Shown piece by piece: positions 1 through 6,246 of a stretch of DNA of 9,368 nt. The stretch is from Candidatus Saccharibacteria bacterium CG10_big_fil_rev_8_21_14_0_10_47_8 (GTDB lineage: Bacteria; Patescibacteriota; Saccharimonadia; Saccharimonadales; UBA10212): contig PFEG01000062.1 in assembly GCA_002793885.1 (NCBI GenBank), positions 1 to 9,368 on the forward strand, in the 5' to 3' direction. The notes beneath the pieces are model-generated. The model was not told where the DNA came from. It searched no databases and saw only the letters and a program-made list of their open reading frames with translations. The translations under genes and the position numbers were made by a program. The number at the start of each line of letters is the position of its first letter. Position 1 is the first letter of the stretch.

Positions 1-1
1 A

Positions 2-871
2 AAGCGGGGACATAACCAACTGGGGACGCTTGGCGCCGGTAACCATTTTGCCGAAGTGGGCGTAGTCGGGCAAATCTTTGACAAAAAGACAGCTGACGCC
101 TTCGGTCTAAAGACCGGACAGATTACAGTACTTATACATACGGGCTCGCGCGGATTAGGTCACCAGGTAGCCACTGATTATATAAAATTGATGCTGGAAA
201 AAATGCCGGAGTTCGGTATTGAAGTGCCGGATCACGAGCTAGCTTGTTTGCCGTTTTCATCGGAGTTAGGCGCAAAGTACTACAGCGCCATGGCGGCCGT
301 GGCCAATTACGCCTGGGTTAATCGCCAGTTGCTTACACATTTAATCCGGCAGATGTGGCAGCGTTTCTTTGGCGAGGAAAGTGAGCTTAAGTTACTATAT
401 GACGTAGCCCATAATATGGCCAAAGTAGAGGAACACGAAATTAGCGGTGGGAAGCAAAAGGTTTTAGTCCAGCGCAAAGGCGCTACCCGGGCTTTTGGAC
501 CTGGTCACCCCGAAATCCCTAAAGACTTTCAAAGTACCGGACAGCCGGTAATAATCCCCGGCAGCATGGGAACGGCTTCCTACGTATTGGCCGGTACAAA
601 CGCGGCGATGCAAAGATCATTTGGCTCTACTTGCCACGGTGCCGGCAGGCAAATGTCGCGCCATAAGGCCAAACACTTACAGCCCGGCCGGCGGCTCCAA
701 GAAGAACTAGCCCAAGCTGGTATACTCGTAAAAGCTGCTTCCATCCGCGATTTGTCAGAGGAAGCGCCGTATGCGTACAAAAGCATAGACACAGTTGTAG
801 ATATCGTCCAAGCGGCCGGTATCGCCAATAAAGTAGCGCGGCTTCGTCCGCTAATAGTAGTTAAGGGGTAG
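2..871 (+). CDS. rtcB: RNA-splicing ligase RtcB, 3' part (5' end outside window)
   Basis: RtcB joins RNA ends carrying a 2',3'-cyclic or 3'-phosphate to 5'-OH ends, using GTP and Mn2+, in RNA repair or tRNA splicing. The frame is open from base 2 and gives 289 residues, so about 190 N-terminal residues, including the metal-binding Cys region, lie upstream; a GTG at 56 is internal and not the start. Visible family motifs in fragment numbering are QLGTLGAGNHFAE (residues 6-18, Mn-binding His15), HTGSRGLGH (46-54), YDVAHNMA with a metal His at 137, KGATRAF, PGSMGTASYVLAG, and HGAGR, whose His212 corresponds to the guanylylated histidine. It ends in the family-typical VVKG. All active-site elements in the visible part are intact. 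It is followed 8 bases later by the 81-residue gene and then cca, which suggests cotranscription. Identification is secure; the missing N-terminus cannot be assessed. Confidence 0.96.
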   Translation, partial: KRGHNQLGTLGAGNHFAEVGVVGQIFDKKTADAFGLKTGQITVLIHTGSRGLGHQVATDYIKLMLEKMPEFGIEVPDHELACLPFSSELGAKYYSAMAAVANYAWVNRQLLTHLIRQMWQRFFGEESELKLLYDVAHNMAKVEEHEISGGKQKVLVQRKGATRAFGPGHPEIPKDFQSTGQPVIIPGSMGTASYVLAGTNAAMQRSFGSTCHGAGRQMSRHKAKHLQPGRRLQEELAQAGILVKAASIRDLSEEAPYAYKSIDTVVDIVQAAGIANKVARLRPLIVVKG

Positions 872-879
872 ATGAAATC

Positions 880-1125
880 ATGGCAGTAAAAAGATCATCG
901 AAAATGCCAGAAAACTTTACAACACAATCTGCCCATCCGTCGCTCTGGGAGCTTGGTATCGCTGAACTAGCCGGCCACAATATTGAGTCGGCTGGCCGTG
1001 AAGAAGTTAATAAAATGCTTAAGAAAGGATGGATGTTGCTGCATATTTATACTCTCAAATACCATGAGGACGGGGTTTGGCGCGAGCGGCCAATGGTGAT
1101 ACTGGGCCGGCCAAAAGGAAAGTAG
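880..1125 (+). CDS. Small conserved-looking protein of unknown function between rtcB and cca
   Basis: Predicted 81-residue soluble protein starting at ATG 880, 8 bases after the rtcB stop, with a purine-rich AAGGGG upstream at 863-868. The N-terminus is basic and polar (MAVKRSSKMPENF). The C-terminal half has the pattern VNKMLKKGWMLLHIYT (residues 43-58), a variable loop, then MVILGRPKGK at the end. This 'LxxGWxLLxxYT...xLGRP' arrangement recalls small domain proteins of unknown function (DUF1737/DUF4177-like) that pair a helix with a short beta-sheet; this is an impression, not a search result. There is no signal peptide, membrane segment, Cys/His metal site or catalytic motif. Tight packing between two RNA-end-processing genes suggests cotranscription and perhaps an accessory role, which is inference only. 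Codon use resembles the neighbours and nothing suggests transfer. Confidence 0.85.
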   Translation: MAVKRSSKMPENFTTQSAHPSLWELGIAELAGHNIESAGREEVNKMLKKGWMLLHIYTLKYHEDGVWRERPMVILGRPKGK

Positions 1126-1134
1126 AGATTTAAA

Positions 1135-2523
1135 GTGAACGAATACCAAACTGCGCTATCCGCTGCCAGAGCTTTACACGAGGCAGGTTTTGAAGCTTAT
1201 ATCATAGGCGGCGCGGTGCGTGATTTGCTGCTTGATCGCCACCCGAAAGATTTTGACATAGCTACTAACGCGACCCCCGACCAGGTACAGAGCATTCCTA
1301 AGCTAAAGAAATCCACCTACAAAGACACTGCCCAGGCCTACGGAGTCACGCGGATAAAGATTAATGATCACACACTAGAGATTGCTACTTTTCGCAAGGA
1401 TATAGAAGCCCATAAAGGCAGAAAGCATACCAAAGTTGAGTTTACTGAGCTGGAAGATGACTTAGCCCGTCGAGATTTTACGATCAATACTCTTGCGCTG
1501 GATCCTCTTACCAGCCAAGTGATTGATTATGAAGGCGGTCTTGATGACCTACAGAACAGGACTCTTCGTTTTATTGGGGACCCTCTCGCGCGTATCCACG
1601 AAGATCCGCTAAGGGTTCTTCGGGCCATCCGTTTTCGCAATCTGCTTGGTTTTAACTATGAACAAGACACCTACGACGCACTAAGCACGGCCGTTAAGTC
1701 TGGCGCTATTGAGACCATTGCGATTGATAGGTTAAGGCATGAGCTTTCACTCATGCTAACTCATCGCTCGCGCCGGACAAGTCTGGAAGATCTCGATAAG
1801 TTTGGTATCTTGGAGAGAGTTCTGCCCGAGGTAACAGCCGGCAAGAGAGTAGAACAACCGCCCGAGTTTCACGCCGAAGGCGACGTCTGGACTCATCAAC
1901 TACTGGTTATGGAAAGTCTACCGGCGAATCCCAATCATCAGTTAGCCTGGGCGGCTCTGTTGCATGACATTGGCAAGGCAAGAACCCAGACATTACCCAA
2001 GGCCAAAAGCGACAGGATTCGCTTTAACCGACACTACGAAGTCAGTGCGGATATGGCCCGCGAGATTCTTTGTAGACTCCGTTTCTCCAACCGTGACACA
2101 GAGCTTATCACCTGGATGATTTATCACCACATTAATATTGACGATCTACCTCAAATGCGTATTAGCCATCAAAAAGCAATGCTAGGCCATCCCGCCTTTG
2201 CCGATTTGCTAAAGCTCCATAAAGCCGATGCGATGGCCAGCTGGCATGACGGCAAACCGCGTTCTAAGCCTCGGTTTAATGAAATAGAAACTATTTGGCG
2301 GCAGTATTTAGCGCACCCGCCAGAGAAAAGGCATCCCTCTCTTAAAAAAGACTTGGGAATAGACGGAAACTGGCTATTAAAAAAATTCGGTAAAGAATTA
2401 AGTCTAACCCAAGGTCCGATAATAGGAGAGGTACTGCAGGCACTAGAGGAAGAATATCAGGATACTGGCAAAAAAGAGAAGTCCTTCTACAAAAAGCGGG
2501 CAAAGGAACTAATATGTGGTTAA
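1135..2523 (+). CDS. cca: CCA-adding tRNA nucleotidyltransferase with HD domain
   Basis: Class II nucleotidyltransferase that builds or repairs the 3'-CCA end of tRNAs from CTP and ATP. The 462-residue protein starts at GTG 1135, 9 bases after the previous stop. The core runs in family order: GGAVRD (25-30), catalytic DFD with Asp39/Asp41, RRDFTIN (112-118), EDPLRVLRAIRF (156-167) and IDRLRHEL (197-204) for nucleotide selection and tRNA contact. An HD domain follows with His254, His277-Asp278 (HDIGK) and His300. The C-terminal arm contains LGIDGNWLLKKFG (407 on) and GPIIGEVL, as in bacterial class II enzymes. In E. coli Cca the HD domain has phosphatase and 2',3'-cyclic phosphodiesterase activity, so a similar activity is possible here. 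CC-adding, A-adding and poly(A) polymerase relatives share this fold, but a single enzyme with an HD domain favours full CCA addition. Confidence 0.93.
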   Translation: MNEYQTALSAARALHEAGFEAYIIGGAVRDLLLDRHPKDFDIATNATPDQVQSIPKLKKSTYKDTAQAYGVTRIKINDHTLEIATFRKDIEAHKGRKHTKVEFTELEDDLARRDFTINTLALDPLTSQVIDYEGGLDDLQNRTLRFIGDPLARIHEDPLRVLRAIRFRNLLGFNYEQDTYDALSTAVKSGAIETIAIDRLRHELSLMLTHRSRRTSLEDLDKFGILERVLPEVTAGKRVEQPPEFHAEGDVWTHQLLVMESLPANPNHQLAWAALLHDIGKARTQTLPKAKSDRIRFNRHYEVSADMAREILCRLRFSNRDTELITWMIYHHINIDDLPQMRISHQKAMLGHPAFADLLKLHKADAMASWHDGKPRSKPRFNEIETIWRQYLAHPPEKRHPSLKKDLGIDGNWLLKKFGKELSLTQGPIIGEVLQALEEEYQDTGKKEKSFYKKRAKELICG

Positions 2524-2540
2524 GCAACAAAGGTTAAATT

Positions 2541-2717
2541 ATGAAAACAATATTAAAAGTCATTCTGTATTTTGTCGCATTCAATCTAATTTTAGCAGGC
2601 ATCATTGAAATATCCGCATTCGTACGAGGGGGCACAAACCCTATATTTCAACTGTGCTTCGGGCTTGTTTTACTGTTGCTATCAGTAGCAGTAATACGAC
2701 TTGCCCGCAAACATTGA
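2541..2717 (+). CDS. 58-residue two-helix membrane protein of unknown function
   Basis: Short open frame MKTILKVILYFVAFNLIL... ending ...VIRLARKH, TGA at 2715-2717. It begins 17 bases after the cca stop and has a good Shine-Dalgarno sequence, AAAGG at 2529-2533, seven bases before the ATG, which decides the start. Two hydrophobic segments, about residues 5-27 and 34-52, are separated by a short polar loop (RGGTNP). The N-terminus has two lysines and the C-terminus is basic (RLARKH), so by the positive-inside rule both ends probably face the cytoplasm. No family is recognised. Length, composition, spacing and ribosome site support a real last gene of the rtcB-cca run. A chance frame is possible but unlikely given the clean helical-hairpin pattern. 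Confidence 0.65.
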   Translation: MKTILKVILYFVAFNLILAGIIEISAFVRGGTNPIFQLCFGLVLLLLSVAVIRLARKH

Positions 2718-2940
2718 AATCCTTCAACTCGACCCCAATATTGACCTTAGGTTCTATGATGACATGATGGTAATGCTAGGCCTCTAAAATAATTACGAAG
2801 TACGTCCACTAAGGGCAGCCATTCGACTCGTTCGACTACGGCTCACTAGCTCGTGGCTTTCAGCCTAAGTATAGACGCTATTGTGGATTAATTTGGTTTG
2901 TTTTAGGATTAAGACAATATTATAAAGAGGGTTTGGCACA
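2718..2940. other. Intergenic spacer with a short tandem motif; no gene seen
   Basis: All reading frames in these 223 bases are short and broken. TTCGACT occurs twice with a 9-base period at 2822-2828 and 2831-2837. AGCCA at 2817-2821 can pair with TGGCT at 2854-2858 around this motif, but the loop is long and the stem short. The last part is AT-rich, with TATTAT at 2918-2923 as a weak -10 candidate for the following gene and no convincing -35. No T-loop or acceptor stem compatible with a tRNA was found. Confidence 0.5.
2822..2839 (+). repeat. Two-copy 9-bp tandem motif
   Basis: TTCGACTCG is followed directly by TTCGACTAC, so two 9-base units match at 7 of 9 positions. The unit lies in noncoding spacer next to GCTCACTAGCTCGTGG. 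It could be the remnant of a dispersed intergenic repeat or chance; only two units are present. Confidence 0.3.
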
Positions 2941-3320
2941 GTGAAAAAAATCAGTATGAGTTCGGGGCGATAGAGTATCTAATCATTGCCATCATAATTG
3001 TCGTTGTCGGCTTTGGAGCTTGGTATGTGGTTAGGCTTAATAATAGATCAAGCTCGACCACGTCAACTACTCCAGCCAGCACGGCGGCCGCCAGCTGTGC
3101 CCCAACGCATGGCGAAACAACCTTTAGCGGCAAGGTGGCTTACAACGATCAGTACAAACAATATACTTTGCAAACACCGGCTGGCAGAACATACTATTTA
3201 CAAACCACTGCCGAATAATCGACATTCCTAAAAAGCAAACTGACCAAAAATGGCCAAGTTAACGGTACACTGCCCACACCCGATTCGGGCAATGTTAAAG
3301 TAGCCACTGTTTGTATTTAA
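2941..3320 (+). pseudogene. Broken gene for a small exported, N-terminally anchored protein (frameshift plus in-frame stop)
   Basis: A Shine-Dalgarno-like AGAGGG (2926-2931) precedes GTG 2941, but that frame reads only ten codons to a TAG at 2971. One extra A in the A7 run at 2944-2950 joins the GTG to the second frame, giving MKKNQYEFGAIEYLIIA and onward: a prepilin-like N-terminus (F-x-x-x-E, with Glu where the cleavage Gly normally sits), one hydrophobic helix, a Ser/Thr/Pro/Ala-rich linker and a small polar beta-rich domain (SGKVAYNDQYKQYTLQT). A TAA at 3216-3218 interrupts this frame after about 92 reconstructed residues. The same frame then continues for 33 protein-like codons to TAA 3318-3320, ending VKVATVCI. 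A Cys early in the domain (SCAPTHG) and one near this end could form a disulfide, supporting an original length of about 126 residues. Alternatives are sequencing errors, a shorter real product, or slippage on the A run. Confidence 0.65.
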
Positions 3321-3323
3321 GCC

Positions 3324-3346
3324 TTCGGTTTAAATTTAAGTCCGAA
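3324..3346. terminator. Possible hairpin after the broken gene (not a canonical terminator)
   Basis: TTCGG (3324-3328) pairs with CCGAA (3342-3346) around an AT-rich centre that is itself the palindrome TTAAATTTAA (3330-3339). It begins 3 bases after the last stop of the broken gene. The + strand downstream is A-rich, not T-rich, so it does not fit an intrinsic terminator on that strand. Read on the - strand it has no T tract either. It may serve as an end structure or cruciform. Confidence 0.25.
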
Positions 3347-3397
3347 AAAACAACTGACCGTAGGCTCCAGTCCGGCGTGCTTATGCTGGTTTCCGGC

Positions 3398-3420
3398 AAG
3401 TGGTGCCCGACTTCCCACTT
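3398..3420. repeat. 6-bp inverted repeat in the convergent spacer
   Basis: AAGTGG (3398-3403) and CCACTT (3415-3420) form a perfect six-base stem with an 11-base loop. There is no adjacent T tract on either strand. A transcript-end structure is possible, but a role is unproven. Confidence 0.3.
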
Positions 3421-3480
3421 ATAAATAAAAGCTTTAGTCTCTCTTAACTCTGGCAATAATTTATAATCGATGCTTGACGC

Positions 3481-4008
3481 TTAATGGCTAAATTTCGTTG
3501 TTTTTACAAGCCGCTTTTGCAGGTTTTTTATTACGACTTTTTGTTCGTTAATAATTTTCTTTTGCTGCTGAATAGTCTCCACTAGTGAGATACGCTGGTT
3601 ATCCAAACGTTTATTTTCACTGTAGTTGTGGACTATCTTTAAAAAACCCGTAACTTTTTTCTGCTCGTCATAAAGAGCAGTGGTGACAATATGGGCCCAA
3701 AACTGAGTTCCGTCTTTACGGACTCGCCAACCTTCCTCGGAAATAGAACCTTTCCTGACGGCTTGATGAAGTAATTCCATCGGTTTGCCTGCGGATTGGT
3801 CTTGCTCAGGATAAAACTTAAAAAACAATTGACCGATTACTTCTTCGGCACTGTAGCCTTTTATTGCCTGAGCTCCACTATTCCAGCTAACGACATGGCA
3901 CTTGGCATCCAGTAGGTAGATAGCGCTCTTTGAAACTTGTTCAATGGCCGTCTGGTAGTCTAATTCATAAACTAATGGTTGATTTTTATCCGATATGACT
4001 CGTCCCAT
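3481..4008 (-). CDS. Stand-alone PAS-domain protein with C-terminal coiled coil
   Basis: A 175-residue soluble protein. Residues about 18-130 form one PAS/PAC sensor domain: AIYLLDAKCHVVSWNSGA (29-46), then GYSAEEVIGQLFFKFYP (51-67), RVRKDGTQFWAH (95-106) and FLKIVHNYSENKR (122-134), all typical of the fold. Residues about 133-168 are a charged, Gln-rich segment with heptad-like spacing, probably a dimerising coiled coil. No histidine kinase, GGDEF, HTH or other output domain follows, and the LOV flavin-Cys motif is absent, so ligand and output are unknown; it may act by protein contact. It starts at ATG 4008 with no Shine-Dalgarno sequence and diverges from the PH-like gene across an 84-bp gap. 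Domain assignment is firm; function is not. Confidence 0.88.
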   Translation of the reverse strand: MGRVISDKNQPLVYELDYQTAIEQVSKSAIYLLDAKCHVVSWNSGAQAIKGYSAEEVIGQLFFKFYPEQDQSAGKPMELLHQAVRKGSISEEGWRVRKDGTQFWAHIVTTALYDEQKKVTGFLKIVHNYSENKRLDNQRISLVETIQQQKKIINEQKVVIKNLQKRLVKTTKFSH

Positions 4009-4067
4009 ATACTTACAGTTTAGCAGTTTAACCCTGTTAAGTGCTACTTTTCCATCTGCGATTGACG

Positions 4068-4073
4068 TATAAT
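4068..4073 (+). promoter_or_regulatory. -10 box for the PH-like gene, inside a divergent promoter region
   Basis: A perfect TATAAT lies 19 bases before the ATG at 4093, placing transcription start near 4080 and giving a leader of about 13 bases that contains the ribosome site. No good -35 hexamer is seen 16-18 bases upstream. The box sits in the 84-bp gap shared with the PAS gene. Confidence 0.5.
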
Positions 4074-4082
4074 ATAAAGGCT

Positions 4083-4088
4083 AGGGGG
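4083..4088 (+). promoter_or_regulatory. Ribosome binding site AGGGGG of the PH-like gene
   Basis: The purine run AGGGGG sits four bases before ATG 4093 and fixes this start. It contrasts with the - strand genes in this window, whose starts lack such a sequence. Confidence 0.6.
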
Positions 4089-4092
4089 CGAT

Positions 4093-4644
4093 ATGGTAAA
4101 GCGAAAAAAGTCGTCCGGGGATTCACTCGAATCCGTAGTTGATATATTTGAAGCGGTTAAGCTGGCCATGACCAGGCGTGGCTTTATCCGCCAGAAACCA
4201 GGAACGAAAAAGCATCCACTTACTCGCAAGGACCGCAAACAATTGCTGGGCATAGCCATGAAAGCCCACGATATGCTATTTACCGCCAATACCGTTTTTC
4301 CGCTTACTCTCTTTCCGGATACGGTTACGATGGATAGGGAAAAATTGACCATTGCTAAACGCGCCTTCTTCCGAGTAGCTAAAATTACCAGCGTACCGAT
4401 TCGTGACATCTTAAGCGTTGAGGCCAATGTCGGCCCTTTCTTTGGATCAGTGCATACGTCTTCAAGGTATTTCATAACCAATCCTTACACCGTAAATTTT
4501 TTACGGCGGAAGGACGCCTTGCGACTGCAGAGATTACTCCAAGGCTATATTATCGCCCACGAGCAGGATATTGACTGCGTCAGTATTGATAAAGACCGAT
4601 TGATTATACTGTTGCAGGATCTGGGCAAGGGCGATACGGGGTAA
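4093..4644 (+). CDS. Bacterial PH-like domain protein of unknown function
   Basis: A 183-residue, basic, apparently cytoplasmic protein. The N-terminal 50 residues are Lys/Arg-rich and polar (MVKRKKSSGD; TRKDRKQL). Residues about 70-155 read as a PH-like fold: strands LFPDTVTMDREKLTIAKRAF (73-92), VAKITSVPIRDILSVEANVG (95-114), FFGSVHTSS (116-124) and YTVNFLRRKDA (132-142), then a C-terminal helix LRLQRLLQGYIIAHE (143-157). The pattern 'PDTVTxDxxKLTI...V.ANVGPFFGS...' is one I associate with a family common in Saccharibacteria; this was not checked by search. There are no transmembrane segments or catalytic motifs. PH-like domains usually mediate lipid or protein binding, but no ligand can be assigned. 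It is well supported by its own -10 box and ribosome site, and is convergent with the oxidoreductase gene that follows. Confidence 0.85.
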   Translation: MVKRKKSSGDSLESVVDIFEAVKLAMTRRGFIRQKPGTKKHPLTRKDRKQLLGIAMKAHDMLFTANTVFPLTLFPDTVTMDREKLTIAKRAFFRVAKITSVPIRDILSVEANVGPFFGSVHTSSRYFITNPYTVNFLRRKDALRLQRLLQGYIIAHEQDIDCVSIDKDRLIILLQDLGKGDTG

Positions 4645-4715
4645 ATATTTACACCAACCCGCACCTTTGGCTATTAGGTCCTACCTCAAATCCAACAGCT
4701 TCATTGGAGCAATTG

Positions 4716-6239
4716 TTAGGCGTAACCTGGGAAGAAATCGGTTTTTATTTGGTGGCGCGGCACGCCAATACTATCCAAAGCATCAGTAACACCAGTCACC
4801 AAGCTATGCGAACCAGAGATATAAAATAGCCGATCCATATAGTCTGGTATCTGATTGACTATCATTTGTTTGTTGATATAGCCGGTCTGTCCGCGCCAGC
4901 CAGAGGGTATGGTATCAGTCCCGGTTATGGTGCAGACTGTTTTTAGGATATTTTTGCGCTCAGCTTCAGAAAATACGTCCAGATATGCAAAATCCTTGCT
5001 AGTAGATGCGGAATAAAGCAGCGTGGCCGAGCGATTCTGGTTAGTGTCAAGCATGTACTTCACCATGCTTCTAACCGGCGTAATACCGATGCCGCCGGCT
5101 ATAAATGCTAGTTTCTTGGTCTGATCAACAGGCAGCGTAAAATCACCACCAAGCTGTCCCGCGGCAATAGACGTGGAGTCATTCATGGCTAACATGGCTT
5201 TTTTAAAACTGCTGCCGCGCGGATAAAACTTAACCCCCAGTCTGATATTTTCTTCTGTGGGCGATGAGGCCAGCGTAAAATAGCGCCGGTTTCCCCTTGA
5301 ATCCGAACTACTATGCGGCAGCGTCCACTCCATGTATTGACCGGGTTTATATGATACCGGACGGTCGGGTTTAAAAATAAAATCCAAGGAGCTTTTGGCG
5401 ATGTTTACTTTTTTTATAAACTTCGGCGTAAGTTTGTATTTTGGGCTAACCAGGTAAGCGTAGGTGTTAACCACCAGCAATGTTAACTCCGGTGTGGAGT
5501 AAATGTTAAAAATATGAATCTGGGGAGGAAAAAGCGCTCCGGCCAAAATACCGTACCACACCTGTTTGCCTTTGGTTGACGGAGAGGTAAGCGGTTCGGT
5601 TAGCATTACAAAAGCCAGGAAAAACAGCGATGAGTGAAACACGGTTTTCTGTAAAACAGACAAGGCATCAGGGTGGTTAAGTACTATAAGATTTACGAAA
5701 AGTGTCGAAACGACCACCGCTGCAAAAAAACTGAATACCATTGTAGGCCGTTTGATTTTTCGCACTATTAAAAGACCGCCAATTACCACAAATGGCAGCA
5801 TTGATAAACTACCTACCCACCAACTAGCTGACTGGCCAGCGCCGACCGCAGTCAAGGCTACGGCTACAGCCGCCGGATTAAAAATATGCTTGTTTTTAAT
5901 GGCTAATATAAACTTAGACGCAATTGCTAGACCGCCAACTACTGTTAAGAAAATAAGGTCATGAGAAGTCTTGATAGGGGTTACTATCAGGGCCAAAATG
6001 AAAGCCGTAATGTAAACCGACTCAACATTGACGGGCGCTTTAAATACGTAGGCGAATAAACGGTTAACGACCCAGCAGACTAGGGTAATGTAAGCAGCCG
6101 AAAAAACAATTGATGAAGCTTTATAGTTTAAGTTTCCGAATAGGCTTAAGCCAACTGCGGATGCCAACAAAGCTAACAAGTAATACAGCATCAACCGATA
6201 CATAGTGATTCTATCTAAAAAATTGTCGATGTATCTCAT
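4716..6239 (-). CDS. Membrane NqrB/RnfD-like domain fused to an FAD/NAD(P)H ferredoxin-reductase domain
   Basis: A 507-residue fusion. Residues about 14-265 hold nine or ten hydrophobic helices with NqrB/RnfD landmarks: KHIFNPAAVAV (117-127) and MLTEPLTSPSTKGKQ (212-226, the 'DPVTSP' position). Residues about 268-507 are a ferredoxin-NADP-reductase module: PGQY (299-302), the FAD motif RRYFT (318-322), the NAD(P)H motif GGIGITP (382-388), GSHSLV (476-481, where many relatives have Gly-Pro) and the ending DFFPGYA. It is predicted to move electrons from NAD(P)H through FAD to an unknown membrane acceptor. The SGAT-type motif that carries covalent FMN in true NqrB/RnfD is absent and that loop is short. 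No Nqr or Rnf subunits are nearby. It follows malic enzyme by 63 bases. Domain calls are secure; substrate, acceptor and any ion pumping are unknown. Confidence 0.9.
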   Translation of the reverse strand: MRYIDNFLDRITMYRLMLYYLLALLASAVGLSLFGNLNYKASSIVFSAAYITLVCWVVNRLFAYVFKAPVNVESVYITAFILALIVTPIKTSHDLIFLTVVGGLAIASKFILAIKNKHIFNPAAVAVALTAVGAGQSASWWVGSLSMLPFVVIGGLLIVRKIKRPTMVFSFFAAVVVSTLFVNLIVLNHPDALSVLQKTVFHSSLFFLAFVMLTEPLTSPSTKGKQVWYGILAGALFPPQIHIFNIYSTPELTLLVVNTYAYLVSPKYKLTPKFIKKVNIAKSSLDFIFKPDRPVSYKPGQYMEWTLPHSSSDSRGNRRYFTLASSPTEENIRLGVKFYPRGSSFKKAMLAMNDSTSIAAGQLGGDFTLPVDQTKKLAFIAGGIGITPVRSMVKYMLDTNQNRSATLLYSASTSKDFAYLDVFSEAERKNILKTVCTITGTDTIPSGWRGQTGYINKQMIVNQIPDYMDRLFYISGSHSLVTGVTDALDSIGVPRHQIKTDFFPGYA

Positions 6240-6246
6240 GATGGCT

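Larger units (their letters stand above)
3321..3480. other. Intergenic spacer with inverted repeats; no gene seen
   Basis: These 160 bases lie between the broken + strand gene and the 3' end of the PAS gene on the - strand, so they are a convergent end region. Two inverted repeats are visible (listed separately), and TCCGGC occurs twice (3371-3376 and 3392-3397). No canonical stem followed by a T run was found on either strand, and no frame looks coding. Confidence 0.5.

Noticed and set aside
56..871. Treating rtcB as a complete short gene starting at GTG 56.
   Set aside because: Conserved RtcB residues (QLGTLGAGNHFAE) lie upstream of that GTG in the same open frame reaching the window edge.
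2817..2870. Possible tRNA because of TTCGACT, which resembles a T-loop.
   Set aside because: No seven-base acceptor stem, no anticodon arm and no GG-TTC-RA context at a suitable spacing; the motif is a 9-base tandem.
2941..2973. Alternative genetic code (TGA or TAG read as sense) to explain the interrupted small gene.
   Set aside because: The TAG in the GTG frame is followed by nothing coding-like in that frame; a single-base shift restores the protein. Other genes end normally at TAA, TAG and TGA.
3462..3467. TATAAT on the + strand upstream of the PAS stop codon.
   Set aside because: No -35 at a proper distance and no + strand gene follows; it would only run antisense into the PAS gene. 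AT-rich chance match is likelier.
4044..4481. 145-codon frame on the - strand opposite the PH-like gene.
   Set aside because: It lies antisense to a gene with its own -10 box and ribosome site; its translation has no recognisable domain.
4691..4708. TCCAA/TTGGA hairpin between the convergent PH-like and oxidoreductase genes as a terminator.
   Set aside because: Only five base pairs with an eight-base loop and no T tract on either side.
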